A stretch of 64,000 nucleotides of DNA from positions 79,535-143,534 of the forward strand of contig CANNEE010000013.1 of assembly GCA_947503555.1 (NCBI GenBank). The letters are read 5' to 3'. How positions within the stretch are numbered: position 1 is the first letter of the stretch; the number at the start of each line of letters is the position of its first letter. The DNA comes from an uncultured Shewanella sp. GTDB lineage: Bacteria; Pseudomonadota; Gammaproteobacteria; Enterobacterales; Shewanellaceae. The notes under the pieces are model-generated. The model saw nothing but the letters and a program-made list of their open reading frames with translations. It made no database searches and was not told where the DNA came from. The position numbers were made by a program, and so were the translations under genes. Below, piece after piece: positions 27,902-37,061 of the stretch.

Positions 27902-28891
27902 TTGTACGCGAATCTATTACTACTGTTGGCTGCGGCTATTTGGGGAATGGGCTTTGTGGCTCAGCGTTTGGGCATGGAGCATTTGGAGCCGTTTGCCTTT
28001 AATGGCATACGTTTTTTAGTCGGTGCGGTCAGCTTGCTTCCTTTGATCTGGTTGATGAAGAAACGTCAGCAGGCTCAACTTAGTCATGCTAGTGCAGATG
28101 CTAATAGTAAGGTGAGTAGCAACGCGCATAGTGATATGCCTAGTGATATCAGCAGCGGTGCGAACACAAGTGAAAGTGATAAGGCTGCGTTAGTCAAAGG
28201 TGGCTTGATAGTCGGCTTTGTGCTGTTTATTGCCGCCTCATTTCAACAGGTAGGACTGCTCTATACTACAGCCGCAAACGCAGGTTTTATTACCGGCTTG
28301 TATATCGTTATCGTGCCGATATTAGGTTTATTGTTGAAGCACAAAACAGGCTTAAATACATGGCTTGGCTGCGCTATTGCCGCAATAGGTTTGTTCTTTC
28401 TAAGTATCAAGGATGATATGAGCATCGGCTATGGTGATGCACTACAACTTATCGGCGCTCTTTTTTGGGCAACCCATATTTTGGTGGTGGATCACTACGC
28501 TAAAAAGGTGGCACCTGTGGTGCTAGCTTGTTGTCAATTCGTCGCCTGCGGCCTGTTAAGTCTCGGTGTCTCTTTTATTATCGAAAGCCCAACTCTAGAG
28601 GCCGCTATTGCCGCCAGTGGCTCAATTCTATATGCAGGCCTAGTGTCTGTCGGTGTCGGCTATACGCTACAAGTGATGGCGCAGCAAAAAGCTCATCCAG
28701 CCCATGTGGCCATCATATTGAGCTTAGAAACTGTCTTTGCCGCCATAGGGGGGATTTTGTTCCTCGATGAAAGCCTTTCTCTCAGAGCCCTATTTGGTTG
28801 CGGGCTTATGTTACTAGGCATGCTCATCTCCCAAGTTCCACTCAGATACCTAGTCAAATCCAAAGGACAATCAGTTCAAGCAAGCCAATGA
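27902..28891 (+). CDS. EamA/DMT family transporter
   Basis: A 329-residue inner-membrane protein with ten hydrophobic helices in two EamA repeats: ANLLLLLAAAIWGMGFVAQR at the start, and a second repeat with GDALQLIGALFWATHILVV. A charged, Ser/Asn/Asp-rich loop of about 45 residues (55-100) sits after the second helix and is longer than usual. The start is TTG with AGAGGAA eight bases before; the next ATG (27948) would cut into helix one. Substrate unknown. The ribosome site lies inside the right arm of an inverted repeat. Confidence 0.9.
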   Translation: MYANLLLLLAAAIWGMGFVAQRLGMEHLEPFAFNGIRFLVGAVSLLPLIWLMKKRQQAQLSHASADANSKVSSNAHSDMPSDISSGANTSESDKAALVKGGLIVGFVLFIAASFQQVGLLYTTAANAGFITGLYIVIVPILGLLLKHKTGLNTWLGCAIAAIGLFFLSIKDDMSIGYGDALQLIGALFWATHILVVDHYAKKVAPVVLACCQFVACGLLSLGVSFIIESPTLEAAIAASGSILYAGLVSVGVGYTLQVMAQQKAHPAHVAIILSLETVFAAIGGILFLDESLSLRALFGCGLMLLGMLISQVPLRYLVKSKGQSVQASQ

Positions 28892-28938
28892 CGCCCCGCT
28901 ATTTAACACAAAGCGTTTAAAGCCTGAGCCAAACATAA

Positions 28939-28968
28939 GGCCAAGTGAAAACTGATTTTAACTTGGCC
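28939..28968. terminator. Hairpin between convergent EamA and hypothetical genes
   Basis: GGCCAAGT pairs with ACTTGGCC over a 14-base loop. There is no T run next to it, so this is a weak call. Confidence 0.4.
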
Positions 28969-29000
28969 ATATACTTTGCCTGTTATAGCACAGCAAAATT

Positions 29001-29468
29001 TTATGATATCTTTTCTTCCAAAATAACGGAGACTTTACTGCTAGAGGACACTTTCTCTTTGATTTCTTCTATCGTGATGTCTGGCTTATAGAGAATCTCG
29101 CGATTAGCTATGAAATTCACTGCGGATTGTTGAATCTTCAAAAATACACCGTTTTCATGTTCAAAAATATCAATGCCCCAGATTTCTGAAAAGTCGTATT
29201 TAGTTTTATCAATAATTATGAGGTTGTTATTTAACTCTATTCGGATATTTTTTGGGAATGTTGACAGCATATATGAATGATAAACAAAATGTAGAAAAAC
29301 GAATGGGCATGCGCCTGCAACAAACATCAGCTTTCCTTGTCCACTGCTGCCAGAAAATGAGTCAAAAAATATCCAGCATAATAAACATAATAAGAACAGA
29401 ACTGCGCTACTAGCTATATTGGCAGCAGCAGAGCTGTAATCTATCTTAAACTCTATTGTGGTGTTCAT
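29001..29468 (-). CDS. Two-helix membrane protein, hypothetical
   Basis: A 155-residue protein with two hydrophobic helices (about 15-35 and 47-68), then a soluble domain of alternating strands (NIRIELNNNLIIIDKTKYDFSE and GVFLKIQ) that resembles a bacterial PH-like domain. I do not recognise a family. Its DNA is clearly more AT-rich than its neighbours, and both flanks are gene-poor, which suggests acquisition. No good ribosome site. Confidence 0.6.
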   Translation of the reverse strand: MNTTIEFKIDYSSAAANIASSAVLFLLCLLCWIFFDSFSGSSGQGKLMFVAGACPFVFLHFVYHSYMLSTFPKNIRIELNNNLIIIDKTKYDFSEIWGIDIFEHENGVFLKIQQSAVNFIANREILYKPDITIEEIKEKVSSSSKVSVILEEKIS

Positions 29469-29793
29469 TTTGGCAAAATAAGTTAAAATGCAAAATAATG
29501 AAGAACTGTAAGGATTAATTGTCTGAAAGTAAAATGTTTTTGATTAAGCATTCTTGCTAATAAAGTCAGCATTATATGGCCGTATAAATTAACAACTACG
29601 GCAAATATCTTTTCATAAAAAAACGGATAGACGATAGGTTAAAGTAACCTATCAATGTGAACGGACTTAATTAAGTACAGCGTGAGCGAAACGGTGAAGC
29701 AGGTATATCTGCTCCAGAATAGTGGAGATGCTGGCTGCTCAAAGCAACCTAGCAAAGAATGCTGTTAGCCTTCATTTGAAGGCCTGCCAAGAT
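29469..29793. other. Gene-free region with several small palindromes
   Basis: No credible reading frame. Palindromes seen: GATAGGTTA/TAACCTATC (29633-29653), ACTTAATTAAGT (29665-29676), GCAG/CTGC (29699-29712), CTCC/GGAG (29712-29727), GCCTTC/GAAGGC (29768-29783). Read on the minus strand the series ends near a seven-T run at 29623-29617, so a small RNA or a long 3' untranslated region of the ACT-protein gene is possible. Confidence 0.4.
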
Positions 29794-30294
29794 CTATTTA
29801 CTCAGCTTATCCAACACCACATCATCCCCTAGGGTATACAGAGATTCGGCAAGCTTATCTTCTAGGCTTGGCTTACTCATGCTTAAGCCAATAGTGGCTC
29901 TAAATATGGAAATCCCTGTGTGGCTGGCACTTTCATACTGGCTGCTGAACTGCTCGATATTGATGCCTAAGTCATTAATGATGTTTGAAATGTCATGAAC
30001 TAGCCCAGGTCTGTCGTAGGCGACAAGATTATAGCTAAGCCTATGCATAGGTTTAGCGACTTTCTCGGTTTTCGAGAAAGTGAGAGTGAGCTCTTCGATG
30101 CATTCTAGGGCTTCGCGCATCTCATCCCATTGATCTTTTGGCAGTTCAAGCAACATGATGGCGGCAAAAATACCGTCGATATGACGCATTTCAGAATCTA
30201 ACCAGTTACCACCATGGCGACTAACCACATGGGCAATTTGTTCAACTAGGCCTTTTCTATCAGGGACTTGCAGCGTAATAAGGTATCGAGACAT
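29794..30294 (-). CDS. ACT-domain protein, GcvR family
   Basis: A 166-residue protein with two ACT domains, about 1-75 (LITLQVPDRKGLVEQIAHVV) and 85-165 (YNLVAYDRPGLVHDISNIIND). This is the architecture of the glycine cleavage repressor GcvR, which works by contacting GcvA and binding glycine; the role here is by family only. A TTG in frame at 30300 is possible, but ATG 30294 has AGGAG ten bases before it. Divergent from the pst operon. Confidence 0.85.
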   Translation of the reverse strand: MSRYLITLQVPDRKGLVEQIAHVVSRHGGNWLDSEMRHIDGIFAAIMLLELPKDQWDEMREALECIEELTLTFSKTEKVAKPMHRLSYNLVAYDRPGLVHDISNIINDLGINIEQFSSQYESASHTGISIFRATIGLSMSKPSLEDKLAESLYTLGDDVVLDKLSK

Positions 30295-30339
30295 GAACAA
30301 TAAACTCCTAGCGAAATGAAAGACGCTTATGTAACACTA

Positions 30340-30357
30340 CTGTCATCTTTGCGTCAT
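30340..30357 (+). promoter_or_regulatory. Pho box of the pst-phoU operon
   Basis: CTGTCAT-CTTT-GCGTCAT is two seven-base PhoB half-sites in direct repeat with a four-base spacer, as in the E. coli consensus, differing at one or two positions. TATAAT begins at 30357, overlapping the last base; a later TAAAGT at 30373 is the alternative -10. The pstC start is 123 bases downstream. Confidence 0.8.
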
Positions 30358-30479
30358 ATAATCTGCACCACTTAAAGTAGGGATGACTATTTGTCTGTAA
30401 AACAAGCATATTGTTAGCACAGCAAAGGCAATAATCCTAGCGGTAAAAGCTGCTGTTTATTTAATAATAGAGGTTCTTA

Positions 30480-32765
30480 ATGGAAAGTCAGGTCACTCAG
30501 CCTGTTTCTGCTCCAAGTAATATTTTAATGGGGCAAAGCTCTGGCAAAAGGGCATTTAAGGATAAGGCTGCGGAATATGGCGTCACTATCGGTGGCACCA
30601 TGGTGTTCGTTGCTCTGCTATTGATATTTTTCTATTTGCTATATGTGGTAAAACCCATCTTTGATGGCGCCGATATCCGCAGTGTGACGCAAATTGAGCT
30701 AGCAGGCTCAGATCAAGGCTTAGCTCAAGAGACTGGCCAACATAAGAGCTTGATGATAGGTAGTGATGAGCAAAATGAGATCCTTTACCGTGTGAGTGAC
30801 AAAGGTGAGGTTGAGTTTTACGACAGAATGACCAAAAAACTGCTGTTAACTCATCAGCCACAACTGCCTCAAGGTGTAACTGTAGTGAGCAGTGCGCCAG
30901 CATCTGTGAGTGACCAAAGTTTCGCTCTAGGTTTGAGTAACGGCCAAGTGCTCATTACTAGCGTTGAGTTTGGCGTTAGCTATCCCAACAACAAAAGAAC
31001 CATTACCCCTAAAATAGGTTATCCAGCGGGCGTCGAACCGTTACAGGTTGATGAAGCGGGTGAGGCTCTAAGTCATCTTGTTTACAGTTATGCTAGCGAT
31101 CAGATGACCTTTGTTTATCAAGACAGTCAGCTTCAGTGGCATATCAATCGCCTTGAAGGTGAAGAGAATATGATGACTGAGGAGGTGGAGTGGGTTTCAT
31201 ATCAAAGCCTATTGCCCGATGTACCTGAGCAAGTGGACACTCAACTGCTTACTCCGGATCAACGTCAGTTAATTTTGCAGGCGGGTAATAAAGTCTTTGT
31301 TTACGATATTCGCGATGCTGAAGAGGTAAGCCTGCTACAGGTTATCGATGTAGAGCATGGTAATTCGAAAGTGACTCAAGTGACCCTGCTTGCTGGTGCT
31401 AGTTCGATTCTGGTTGCCTATGATTCTGGCGATGTGGTGCAGTACTTCCAAGTCAGTAGTGATAAAGGTCGTTTGTATCAAGAGATCCGCAGTTTTGATG
31501 AGCTGCCTCCTATCGCGATTAGCGCCCCAGAGTTTTACCGTAAAAGTTTTGCTGTGGTCAGTGAGCAGGGTGAACTGTCACTGCTTTATACCACCAGCCA
31601 AAGAAAGTTGTTTGAACAGAAATTTGATATTGCTAACCCTGTGGCCATGGGCTTTAGCCCAAGATCAAACGGCTTAGTGGTCGAAGCGGGCAATAAGCTG
31701 CACTTCTTTGAGGTAGATAACTCGCACCCAGAAGTCTCTTGGAGCGCCATGTGGGAAAAGGTCTGGTATGAAGGCTACCCAGAGCCGCAATATGTGTGGC
31801 AATCAACCTCAGGCTCTGATGACTTTGAAGCTAAGATGAGCTTGATGCCGCTGGCCTTTGGTACCATGAAGGCAGCCTTCTACGCCATGCTTTTTGCCAC
31901 GCCATTGGCAATAGCAGGTGCCATTTATACCGCATACTTTATGTCACCATCTGTTCGCAGCGTGGTTAAGCCAACCATTGAGATTATGGAAGCGCTGCCC
32001 ACGGTTATTCTGGGCTTTTTAGCGGGTCTGTGGTTAGCGCCGTTAATTGAATCCCATCTGCCGGGTATTCTTGTTATGCTCATGCTGGTGCCCATGGGGG
32101 TGTTAGTCAGTGCTTATGCTTGGAGTAAGTTATCCCTTAAGTGGAAGCAGCGTCTACCTGAGGCTTATCAAGAGCTAATGCTAGTCCCTGTTATCTGTTT
32201 CCTCGGTTGGCTTTCATTTGCGTTGAGCCCAAGTATCGAGATTGCCCTATTTGACGGTGATACCCGCCAGTTTATTACCAATGAGCTAGGTATCACCTTT
32301 GATCAGCGCAACGCACTGGTAGTGGGTATCGCCATGGGCTTTGCGGTAATTCCAACGATTTTCAGTATCGCCGAAGATGCGATTTTCTCTGTGCCTCGTC
32401 ATTTGTCTAATGGTTCACTAGCGCTGGGAGCGACTCAGTGGCAAACCCTGACTCGTGTGGTGCTGCTAACGGCAAGCCCAGGTATCTTCTCTGCTGTGAT
32501 GATGGGAGTAGGCCGCGCCGTCGGTGAAACCATGATTGTACTGATGGCAACGGGGAATACTGCAATTATGGAGTGGAGCGTGTTTGAAGGCATGCGTACT
32601 TTAGCGGCCAACATTGCCGTTGAGATGCCAGAGTCGGCTATAGGCAGCTCTCATTATCGTGTGCTCTTCCTTGCGGCATTTGTACTCTTTGTTTTCACCT
32701 TCTTGTTTAACACCATTGCAGAAGTGGTTCGCCAGCGACTGCGTGAACGCTATAGCTCGCTGTAA
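30480..32765 (+). CDS. pstC: Phosphate ABC transporter permease PstC, enlarged
   Basis: Inner-membrane permease of the high-affinity phosphate importer. At 761 residues it is more than twice the E. coli protein. It has one helix near 33-61, then about 390 soluble residues of beta-rich, WD-like sequence (LMIGSDEQNEILYRVSDKG, LLLTHQPQLPQG), then the permease domain from about 455 with EALPTVILGFLAG and the EAA-loop sequence LALGATQWQTLTRVVLLTASPG. Enlarged PstC proteins are known in marine gammaproteobacteria. Led by a Pho box. No pstS gene lies in this window. Confidence 0.92.
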   Translation: MESQVTQPVSAPSNILMGQSSGKRAFKDKAAEYGVTIGGTMVFVALLLIFFYLLYVVKPIFDGADIRSVTQIELAGSDQGLAQETGQHKSLMIGSDEQNEILYRVSDKGEVEFYDRMTKKLLLTHQPQLPQGVTVVSSAPASVSDQSFALGLSNGQVLITSVEFGVSYPNNKRTITPKIGYPAGVEPLQVDEAGEALSHLVYSYASDQMTFVYQDSQLQWHINRLEGEENMMTEEVEWVSYQSLLPDVPEQVDTQLLTPDQRQLILQAGNKVFVYDIRDAEEVSLLQVIDVEHGNSKVTQVTLLAGASSILVAYDSGDVVQYFQVSSDKGRLYQEIRSFDELPPIAISAPEFYRKSFAVVSEQGELSLLYTTSQRKLFEQKFDIANPVAMGFSPRSNGLVVEAGNKLHFFEVDNSHPEVSWSAMWEKVWYEGYPEPQYVWQSTSGSDDFEAKMSLMPLAFGTMKAAFYAMLFATPLAIAGAIYTAYFMSPSVRSVVKPTIEIMEALPTVILGFLAGLWLAPLIESHLPGILVMLMLVPMGVLVSAYAWSKLSLKWKQRLPEAYQELMLVPVICFLGWLSFALSPSIEIALFDGDTRQFITNELGITFDQRNALVVGIAMGFAVIPTIFSIAEDAIFSVPRHLSNGSLALGATQWQTLTRVVLLTASPGIFSAVMMGVGRAVGETMIVLMATGNTAIMEWSVFEGMRTLAANIAVEMPESAIGSSHYRVLFLAAFVLFVFTFLFNTIAEVVRQRLRERYSSL

Positions 32766-32821
32766 TAGGGGATTAATGATGCATTTTAATTTATCACTTC
32801 TAGCCTTAAGAGGTTTGTGCA

Positions 32822-34474
32822 ATGGGTAAGTGGTTTAAGTCTGGTTCACCATGGATCTGGATGACAGGCGGTGCTGTGAGTATCAGTTTGATTGCCGTAC
32901 TGGGTTTGCTATTGCTGATTGCTTGGCGCGGTTTGAGTTATTTCTGGCCTGCGACTGTCTATGAGTGGCAACTGGAAAATGAAAAGGGCGAGCGCTCGGT
33001 ATTAATCGGTGAGATTTATGATACTGAGCAGGTGCCAACTGAGCGTTTGATTGCCGCAGGTCGCAGCTTTAATCCCTATCCTGGCGATACGGTAAAGCGT
33101 TATCTGGTTAAGACGGGTAACCGTGAATTTGTGGGTCTAGATTTTCGTTGGATTCTGGAGACTGAAATTGTCTCTCGCTCTGTGCCTAAAGAGATTGCGG
33201 TACTAGAGCGAACCAAAAACGGTAACTTTTATGGCTACCCTGTCGCCGTGATTGAAAATGGTAAGCGTCTAAGTAGTGACAATCTAGCTGAAACACTAAG
33301 CGCCCATATCGAACGTGCAGTGGATTTAACCGATGAAGCGTTGAGCTTACAAAAGCAGGATATTGGTACCATCAACTATGAGCTTGAGCGTCTGCGTCTT
33401 AAGGCGAGAAAGTATGAGCTCGATGGTGAGTTGACGGCTAGTCGTCAAGCCGAAATAGAGGCAGTGAAAAATAAGCTCAATGCCGATTACCTCGTCCTAG
33501 AGAAAGCGCTGTTTGCACTTAGAGATGAAGCCGCTAGAGATGCGGTTGTGGTGAAAGATATGCGCGGCAAAGAAGTAACGCTGCGCCTTGATACCATTAT
33601 CGATGTTAACTATACCAACGACCTGTCGCTTTTCGGCAAAATTGGCCACTGGTTCACAGGCGTGGGTCGCTTTGTCAGCGATGACCCGAGAGAAGCGAAC
33701 ACCGAAGGTGGTGTATTCCCTGCGATTTTCGGTACCGTATTTATGGTCATGTTGATGGCGGTTATCGTGACGCCTTTTGGTGTGATTGCGGCGATTTATC
33801 TGCACGAATACGCCAAGAAAGGGCCAATTACTAAGATGATCCGCATCGCGGTCATTAACCTTGCGGGTGTTCCCTCGATTGTTTACGGGGTATTTGGTTT
33901 AGGCTTCTTCGTCTATATGGTGGGTGGCTCGCTGGATCAGCTGTTTTACCCTGAAGCCCTGCCTGCGCCAACCTTTGGCTCACCCGGTGTTATCTGGTCG
34001 GCACTGACCTTGGCAATTTTGACTCTGCCAGTGGTGATTGTATCGACAGAAGAGGGGCTAAGCCGTATTCCTAGCTCGGTACGTCAAGGCAGTTTGGCGC
34101 TTGGAGCGACTAAAGCTGAAACCCTGTGGCGCATTATTATTCCTATGGCCAGCCCTGCGATTATGACGGGATTGATTTTGGCTGTTGCACGTGCTGCGGG
34201 TGAGGTAGCTCCTCTGATGCTAGTGGGTGTGGTGAAACTTGCACCTACCTTGCCTATTGATATGAACTTCCCCTTTATCCATTTAGAGCGCAAGTTCATG
34301 CACTTAGGTTTCCATATATATGACGTGGGCTTCCAAAGCCCCAATGTTGAGGCGGCGAGACCTTTAGTTTATGCCACTTCTTTTTTACTGGTGTCTGTCA
34401 TTGTGGCGTTAAACCTAACGGCCATTAGCGTGCGGAACCACTTACGCGAAAAATTTCGTTCGCTTGAGCATTAA
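32822..34474 (+). CDS. pstA: Phosphate ABC transporter permease PstA, enlarged
   Basis: Partner permease of PstC, 550 residues versus about 296 in E. coli. After the first helix (about 15-42) there is a soluble insert of about 220 residues that includes a charged, coiled-coil-prone stretch (around 165-225, SLQKQDIGTINYELERLRLK). The permease domain follows from about 290, with GVPSIVYGVFGLGF and the EAA loop LALGATKAETLWRIIIPMASPA. AGAGG precedes the ATG. It lies 56 bases after pstC and 33 before pstB. Confidence 0.92.
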   Translation: MGKWFKSGSPWIWMTGGAVSISLIAVLGLLLLIAWRGLSYFWPATVYEWQLENEKGERSVLIGEIYDTEQVPTERLIAAGRSFNPYPGDTVKRYLVKTGNREFVGLDFRWILETEIVSRSVPKEIAVLERTKNGNFYGYPVAVIENGKRLSSDNLAETLSAHIERAVDLTDEALSLQKQDIGTINYELERLRLKARKYELDGELTASRQAEIEAVKNKLNADYLVLEKALFALRDEAARDAVVVKDMRGKEVTLRLDTIIDVNYTNDLSLFGKIGHWFTGVGRFVSDDPREANTEGGVFPAIFGTVFMVMLMAVIVTPFGVIAAIYLHEYAKKGPITKMIRIAVINLAGVPSIVYGVFGLGFFVYMVGGSLDQLFYPEALPAPTFGSPGVIWSALTLAILTLPVVIVSTEEGLSRIPSSVRQGSLALGATKAETLWRIIIPMASPAIMTGLILAVARAAGEVAPLMLVGVVKLAPTLPIDMNFPFIHLERKFMHLGFHIYDVGFQSPNVEAARPLVYATSFLLVSVIVALNLTAISVRNHLREKFRSLEH

Positions 34475-34507
34475 TTAACGATTATCCTGAAGTGATTAGG
34501 AAAAAAG

Positions 34508-35326
34508 ATGATTTCTATAGACTCCTCAGTAATGAATACCGATATTTTAGACTTGGAAAATTTGAGCCAAGAGCAGACGGCGCTTGAGATCCGCAACCTT
34601 AATCTTAAGTATGGTGATAAACAGGCACTGTTTGATGTATCGATGAAGATCCCTAAAAAGCAAGTTACCGCTTTCATCGGTCCAAGTGGTTGTGGTAAAT
34701 CGACGCTACTCCGTTGCATTAACCGTATGAATGACTTGGTTGAGACCTGTCATATCGACGGTGAGATTTTGCTACACGGTCAAAACATCTATGATAAGAA
34801 AGTGGATGTTGCTGCCCTTAGACGCAACGTAGGCATGGTATTCCAGCGCCCAAACCCGTTCCCTAAATCTATCTATGAGAATGTGGTTTATGGTCTACGT
34901 CTGCAAGGTATTAATGACAGACGTAAGCTAGATGAAGCGGCAGAGCGTTCACTGCGTGGCGCAGCTATTTGGGATGAAGTCAAAGACAGACTTCATGATA
35001 ATGCCTTTGGTCTTTCTGGTGGTCAGCAGCAACGCCTTGTGATTGCTCGTGCTATTGCTATCGAGCCTGAAGTGCTGCTGCTCGATGAGCCCACCTCGGC
35101 GCTCGACCCTATCTCTACTTTGACTATTGAAGAGCTGATTTCTGAGCTTAAGTCTAAGTACACTGTAGTGATAGTGACCCACAACATGCAACAGGCGGCT
35201 CGCGTGTCGGATCAAACTGCCTTTATGTATATGGGTGAGCTGATCGAGTATGCAGATACAAACACCATATTCACTACGCCTAAACAGCGTAAAACAGAAG
35301 ATTATATTACAGGTCGTTACGGATAA
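34508..35326 (+). CDS. pstB: Phosphate ABC transporter ATPase PstB
   Basis: ATPase that powers phosphate import. The 272 residues contain Walker [10 protein letters not shown] (58-66), the Q-loop region [16 protein letters not shown], signature LSGGQQQR and Walker [14 protein letters not shown], with the H-loop in [13 protein letters not shown]. About 20 extra residues precede the usual start. AGGA lies before the ATG. Cotranscribed with pstC, pstA and phoU. Confidence 0.96.
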   Translation: MISIDSSVMNTDILDLENLSQEQTALEIRNLNLKYGDKQALFDVSMKIPKKQVTAFIGPSGCGKSTLLRCINRMNDLVETCHIDGEILLHGQNIYDKKVDVAALRRNVGMVFQRPNPFPKSIYENVVYGLRLQGINDRRKLDEAAERSLRGAAIWDEVKDRLHDNAFGLSGGQQQRLVIARAIAIEPEVLLLDEPTSALDPISTLTIEELISELKSKYTVVIVTHNMQQAARVSDQTAFMYMGELIEYADTNTIFTTPKQRKTEDYITGRYG

Positions 35327-35361
35327 TTTCGCCGAGCAGCATTGATAAGGTTGGTTGATAA

Positions 35362-36066
35362 ATGGAAAACATGAATCTCAATAAGCATATCTCAGGTCAG
35401 TTTAACGCCGAGCTGGAAGATATTCGTAATCGTGTGCTCGCCATGGGGGGCTTGGTTGAGCAGCAGCTTGAACAGTCTTTGGATGCCTTAGCATCATTAG
35501 ATGCTGAGTTAGCGCAAAAGGTGATTAAGGGCGATCATAAAGTCAATGGTATGGAAGTTTCCATCGATGAAGAGTGTACTCGTATCATTGCCAAGCGTCA
35601 GCCTGCGGCCAGTGATTTACGTCTGATCATCGCCATTTCAAAGACGATTACCGATCTTGAGCGTATTGGCGACTCTTGTACTCGTATCGCTAAGGCGGCG
35701 CTAGATAAGCGTCATAACAATCAGCAGCCGCTGTTGGTTAGCATCGAGAGCATGGGCCGTCACGCAACTCGCACCCTGCGTTCGACCTTAGATGCGTTGG
35801 CGCGTATGGATGCAGAGGCGGCTTTTGAGCTACATAAAGAAGACGCTAAGTTAGATAAAGAGTATGAAGGGATTATTCGTCAATTGATGACCTATATGAT
35901 GGAAGACCCTCGCTCAATCCCTGGCGTGCTAGATGTGCTATGGGCGGCCCGCGCTGTCGAGCGTGTCGGCGATAGATGTAAGAACATCTGTGAGTACATT
36001 ATTTACTATGTGAAGGGTAAAGATGTACGCCATACTTCCTATGAAGATATGGAAAAAGAGTTCTAA
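35362..36066 (+). CDS. phoU: Phosphate signalling complex protein PhoU
   Basis: A 234-residue all-helical protein of two PhoU repeats. The E/DxxxD metal-cluster motifs are visible ([15 protein letters not shown] and [16 protein letters not shown]). It links the Pst transporter to PhoR and keeps the Pho regulon off when phosphate is plentiful. Last gene of the operon, 35 bases after pstB and followed by a terminator. Confidence 0.96.
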   Translation: MENMNLNKHISGQFNAELEDIRNRVLAMGGLVEQQLEQSLDALASLDAELAQKVIKGDHKVNGMEVSIDEECTRIIAKRQPAASDLRLIIAISKTITDLERIGDSCTRIAKAALDKRHNNQQPLLVSIESMGRHATRTLRSTLDALARMDAEAAFELHKEDAKLDKEYEGIIRQLMTYMMEDPRSIPGVLDVLWAARAVERVGDRCKNICEYIIYYVKGKDVRHTSYEDMEKEF

Positions 36067-36093
36067 TTTAGCTGATAACGTCTCTAAAACGAT

Positions 36094-36136
36094 AAACGCC
36101 GAACAATAGCTAATAAGTTAATCGTTCGGCGTTTTT
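36094..36136 (+). terminator. Terminator of the pst-phoU operon
   Basis: AAACGCCGAAC pairs with GTTCGGCGTTT over a 19-base loop and is followed by more T residues. It begins 28 bases after the phoU stop. Confidence 0.82.
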
Positions 36137-36154
36137 GTATTTTTGAGGAACAGC

Positions 36155-36598
36155 TTAGCAGCCGTCGCGAGTGATTAGCACATAGGGTTTATCTGGTGTA
36201 GGGTTACCGCTCCAGCCTGCATAATTGTAGTCATGGCGGCAGTTGTTGACACCTGCTGCATCCCAAATAAACCAGCCGGTAGCAGGTTGATAGGTAAAAC
36301 CATCGAGATCGATTAATAAGCCTATTGAGTCATCCCTTGGATAACCATTTATCATGCTGATGACAGTGCCATTGACTGTAATTGAGTCATTAGGCCCAAG
36401 CCCTTGGGTGAGCTGCTTCATATGCGCCATATTGGCAGCGCTTATCAGTGCGCCACCTAAGGTTTCAAAGCTGGCAAGCTCTGCTTCATCTTTAATATTG
36501 ATAAACTTAGGCAGCGCCGTTACTGCTATCACGCCTAATATGATAATGACGATAACCAGCTCTATAAGCGTAAAGCCTTTAACCTTGGTGCTTTTCAC
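36155..36598 (-). CDS. Type IV pilin-like prepilin (MshA/pseudopilin type)
   Basis: A 147-residue prepilin. The leader KSTKVKG is followed by F9TLIELVIVIIILGVIAVTALP, with the cleavage site after Gly8 and Glu at position +5, then an assembly helix and a C-terminal domain holding two Cys (NNCRHDYNY and the final Cys) that likely form the D-region disulfide. It resembles MSHA-type pilins. It stands alone, with no assembly genes nearby, so it may be a minor pilin. Confidence 0.88.
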   Translation of the reverse strand: MKSTKVKGFTLIELVIVIIILGVIAVTALPKFINIKDEAELASFETLGGALISAANMAHMKQLTQGLGPNDSITVNGTVISMINGYPRDDSIGLLIDLDGFTYQPATGWFIWDAAGVNNCRHDYNYAGWSGNPTPDKPYVLITRDGC

Positions 36599-36886
36599 CT
36601 ATGACATCCTACTTCTATGACTCATGTGATAACTTAATCTCAAACGTCGATTGTATGTTTTGTCTATGGTGGCCGCAAGAGAGTCTGAAGTTAGTCTTTA
36701 GAAAATTCTCACCATTTTGGTTAGTAAATGCTCAAACAGTTAGTTAGAGATCTAATTAAAATTCATTTGCCTAAGCTATTGATACTAGGGTTGTTAAAGG
36801 TGAATTTTTACAGTTTTTAGCTGTTGCTGTTATTTTTTTGTATCACGTTTTGAGGAAATAATGCCCAAAACCTATTGGGTTTGCTG

Positions 36887-37028
36887 TATCCTAGCTGCGC
36901 GACTGAGAGAGTCGTTACCTAAAAATCTGGCCTAGATGGTCGATGATTTGGGGTAGGTCCAAAAGCCAATTTAGTTGTATGGCTAATAAAAATAATATGA
37001 TTTTTCACGACCTTAGGGTCGTTTTTTG
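36887..37028 (+). ncRNA. Structured leader RNA or small RNA upstream of the BCCT gene
   Basis: A series of stems: CGACT/AGTCG (36900-36914), a larger arm TACC..AAATC with GATTT..GGTA (about 36916-36956) enclosing GGCC/GGTC, AGCCA/TGGCT (36964-36984), and an intrinsic terminator at 37007-37028. A possible -10, TATCCT, is at 36887. The terminator ends 34 bases before the BCCT start. It matches no riboswitch class that I can recognise. Confidence 0.5.
37007..37028 (+). terminator. Intrinsic terminator just upstream of the BCCT gene
   Basis: ACGACC pairs with GGTCGT over TTAG, followed by six T residues. No gene ends nearby on this strand (phoU is 940 bases back), so it ends either a small RNA or an attenuated leader. 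Confidence 0.82.
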
Positions 37029-37061
37029 CTTTTGGGAACATTAATCAGACACGGAGATCGA

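Noticed and set aside
29617-29653. Intrinsic terminator on the minus strand
   Set aside because: The stem is separated from the T run by nine bases, too far for a standard intrinsic terminator, so it is only described within the gap.
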